Position numbers and translations under genes: made by a program. Positions 63,610-64,000 of a stretch of DNA of 64,000 nt are shown in pieces. Each line of letters begins with the position of its first letter. Position 1 is the first letter of the stretch. The notes beneath the pieces were generated by a model. That model saw only the letters and a program-made list of their open reading frames with translations. It searched no databases and had not been told where the DNA came from. Origin of the DNA: Candidatus Acidiferrum typicum. GTDB taxonomy: Bacteria > Acidobacteriota > Terriglobia > Acidiferrales > UBA7541. The DNA lies in contig DLMH01000025.1 in NCBI GenBank assembly GCA_002478115.1, positions 886 to 64,885 on the forward strand. Direction: 5' to 3'.

Positions 63610-64000
63610 CTACGGCTCGATGCGCGTTCCCAGCACGCCCAGAAACTTCGCCAGCCACGCGGGATGCGCCGGCCACGCCGGTGCGCTGACAAGATTGCCG
63701 TCCACCACCGCGTCGGTCATGGCCAACTCGGCAAACGTGCCCCCCGCGCGCGTGACCTCGGAAGAAACCGCGGGGTAGCAACTGCATTTCTTCCCTTCCA
63801 AAACTCCGGCGGCAGCGAGCACTTGCGCACCGTGACAGATCGCGGCGATGGGTTTCTTCGCGGTGGCGAAATGACGAACTATTTCCAGTACGCGCGGATT
63901 CAGGCGAATGTACTCCGGGGCACGGCCCCCCGGAATCACCAGTGCGTCGTACTCCGCGGGCTTGACCTGGTCGAAGGTGGCGTTGAGCGCGAAATTGTGG
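63610..64000 (-). CDS. DJ-1/PfpI family protein (partial)
   Basis: The 5' end lies beyond the right edge; 130 codons are visible. [14 protein letters not shown] gives the conserved Glu region, and [14 protein letters not shown] the nucleophile elbow Cys-His. [15 protein letters not shown] near the end is typical of the PfpI/type-1 glutamine-amidotransferase-like branch. It may be a protein/glyoxal deglycase or protease; no activity can be assigned. The 190-base gap to the phosphofructokinase gene has no gene. Confidence 0.85.
   Translation of the reverse strand, partial: HNFALNATFDQVKPAEYDALVIPGGRAPEYIRLNPRVLEIVRHFATAKKPIAAICHGAQVLAAAGVLEGKKCSCYPAVSSEVTRAGGTFAELAMTDAVVDGNLVSAPAWPAHPAWLAKFLGVLGTRIEP

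Overview
The window is GC-rich, densely coded bacterial chromosome, most likely from the Acidobacteriota (Terriglobia/Koribacter-like). The basis is inference from gene content: a TonB receptor with an N-terminal carboxypeptidase-regulatory-like domain, a DUF2934 protein, an M50 protease with a CBS tail, sigma-54 two-component operons, PPi-type phosphofructokinase, and many intergenic palindromes. No rRNA or convincing tRNA gene was found, so the placement is not proven.

Layout. 1-3489 (minus): MdtB-like RND pump (runs off the left edge) and its MdtA-like adaptor. 4.0-9.0 kb: a J-domain-like membrane protein, then a minus operon of TonB receptor, small-molecule kinase and PnuC-type transporter that looks like a vitamin uptake-and-trapping locus. 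9.2-13 kb: succinate-semialdehyde-type dehydrogenase and acetyl-CoA synthetase, with a T-box-like sequence between them on the minus strand. 13-17.5 kb: small proteins, a methyltransferase and an M50 protease. 17.6-24.8 kb: plus operon of two secreted proteins, an orphan solute-binding protein, an NtrY-like kinase and an NtrC-like activator. 25-32.4 kb: secreted helical protein, polysaccharide deacetylase, small proteins, and a second sigma-54 two-component operon on the minus strand.

32.6-35.1 kb is an AT-richer accessory island (DUF3800 protein and a HicBA-like pair) bounded on both sides by related AATCAACAC-containing repeats and preceded by a consensus promoter followed at once by a terminator. 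35-41.5 kb holds a secreted protein, MsrPQ, UdgB uracil-DNA glycosylase, an inositol-phosphatase-family enzyme and a peptidase-MA-like TPR protein.

41.7-55.7 kb is the aromatic amino-acid cluster trpC / trpF-trpB-(secreted protein)-trpA-chorismate mutase-DAHP synthase-tyrA. trpC is cut off from trpF by an isoprenylcysteine methyltransferase-like gene and a CzcCBA-type metal efflux operon. 55.7-64 kb holds an exonuclease-like protein, CoA transferase subunits, a phosphatidyltransferase, a chimeric Fe-S/cNMP/multiheme protein, an aldo-keto reductase, a PPi-type phosphofructokinase and a DJ-1/PfpI protein cut by the right edge.

The best candidates for something undescribed are the 59193-61004 chimera, the repeat-bounded island at 32.8-35.0 kb, the orphan T-box-like element at 10.6 kb, the miniature promoter-terminator unit at 32.7 kb, and the dispersed bipartite palindromes. 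All functions are read from motifs by eye; no database search was run.
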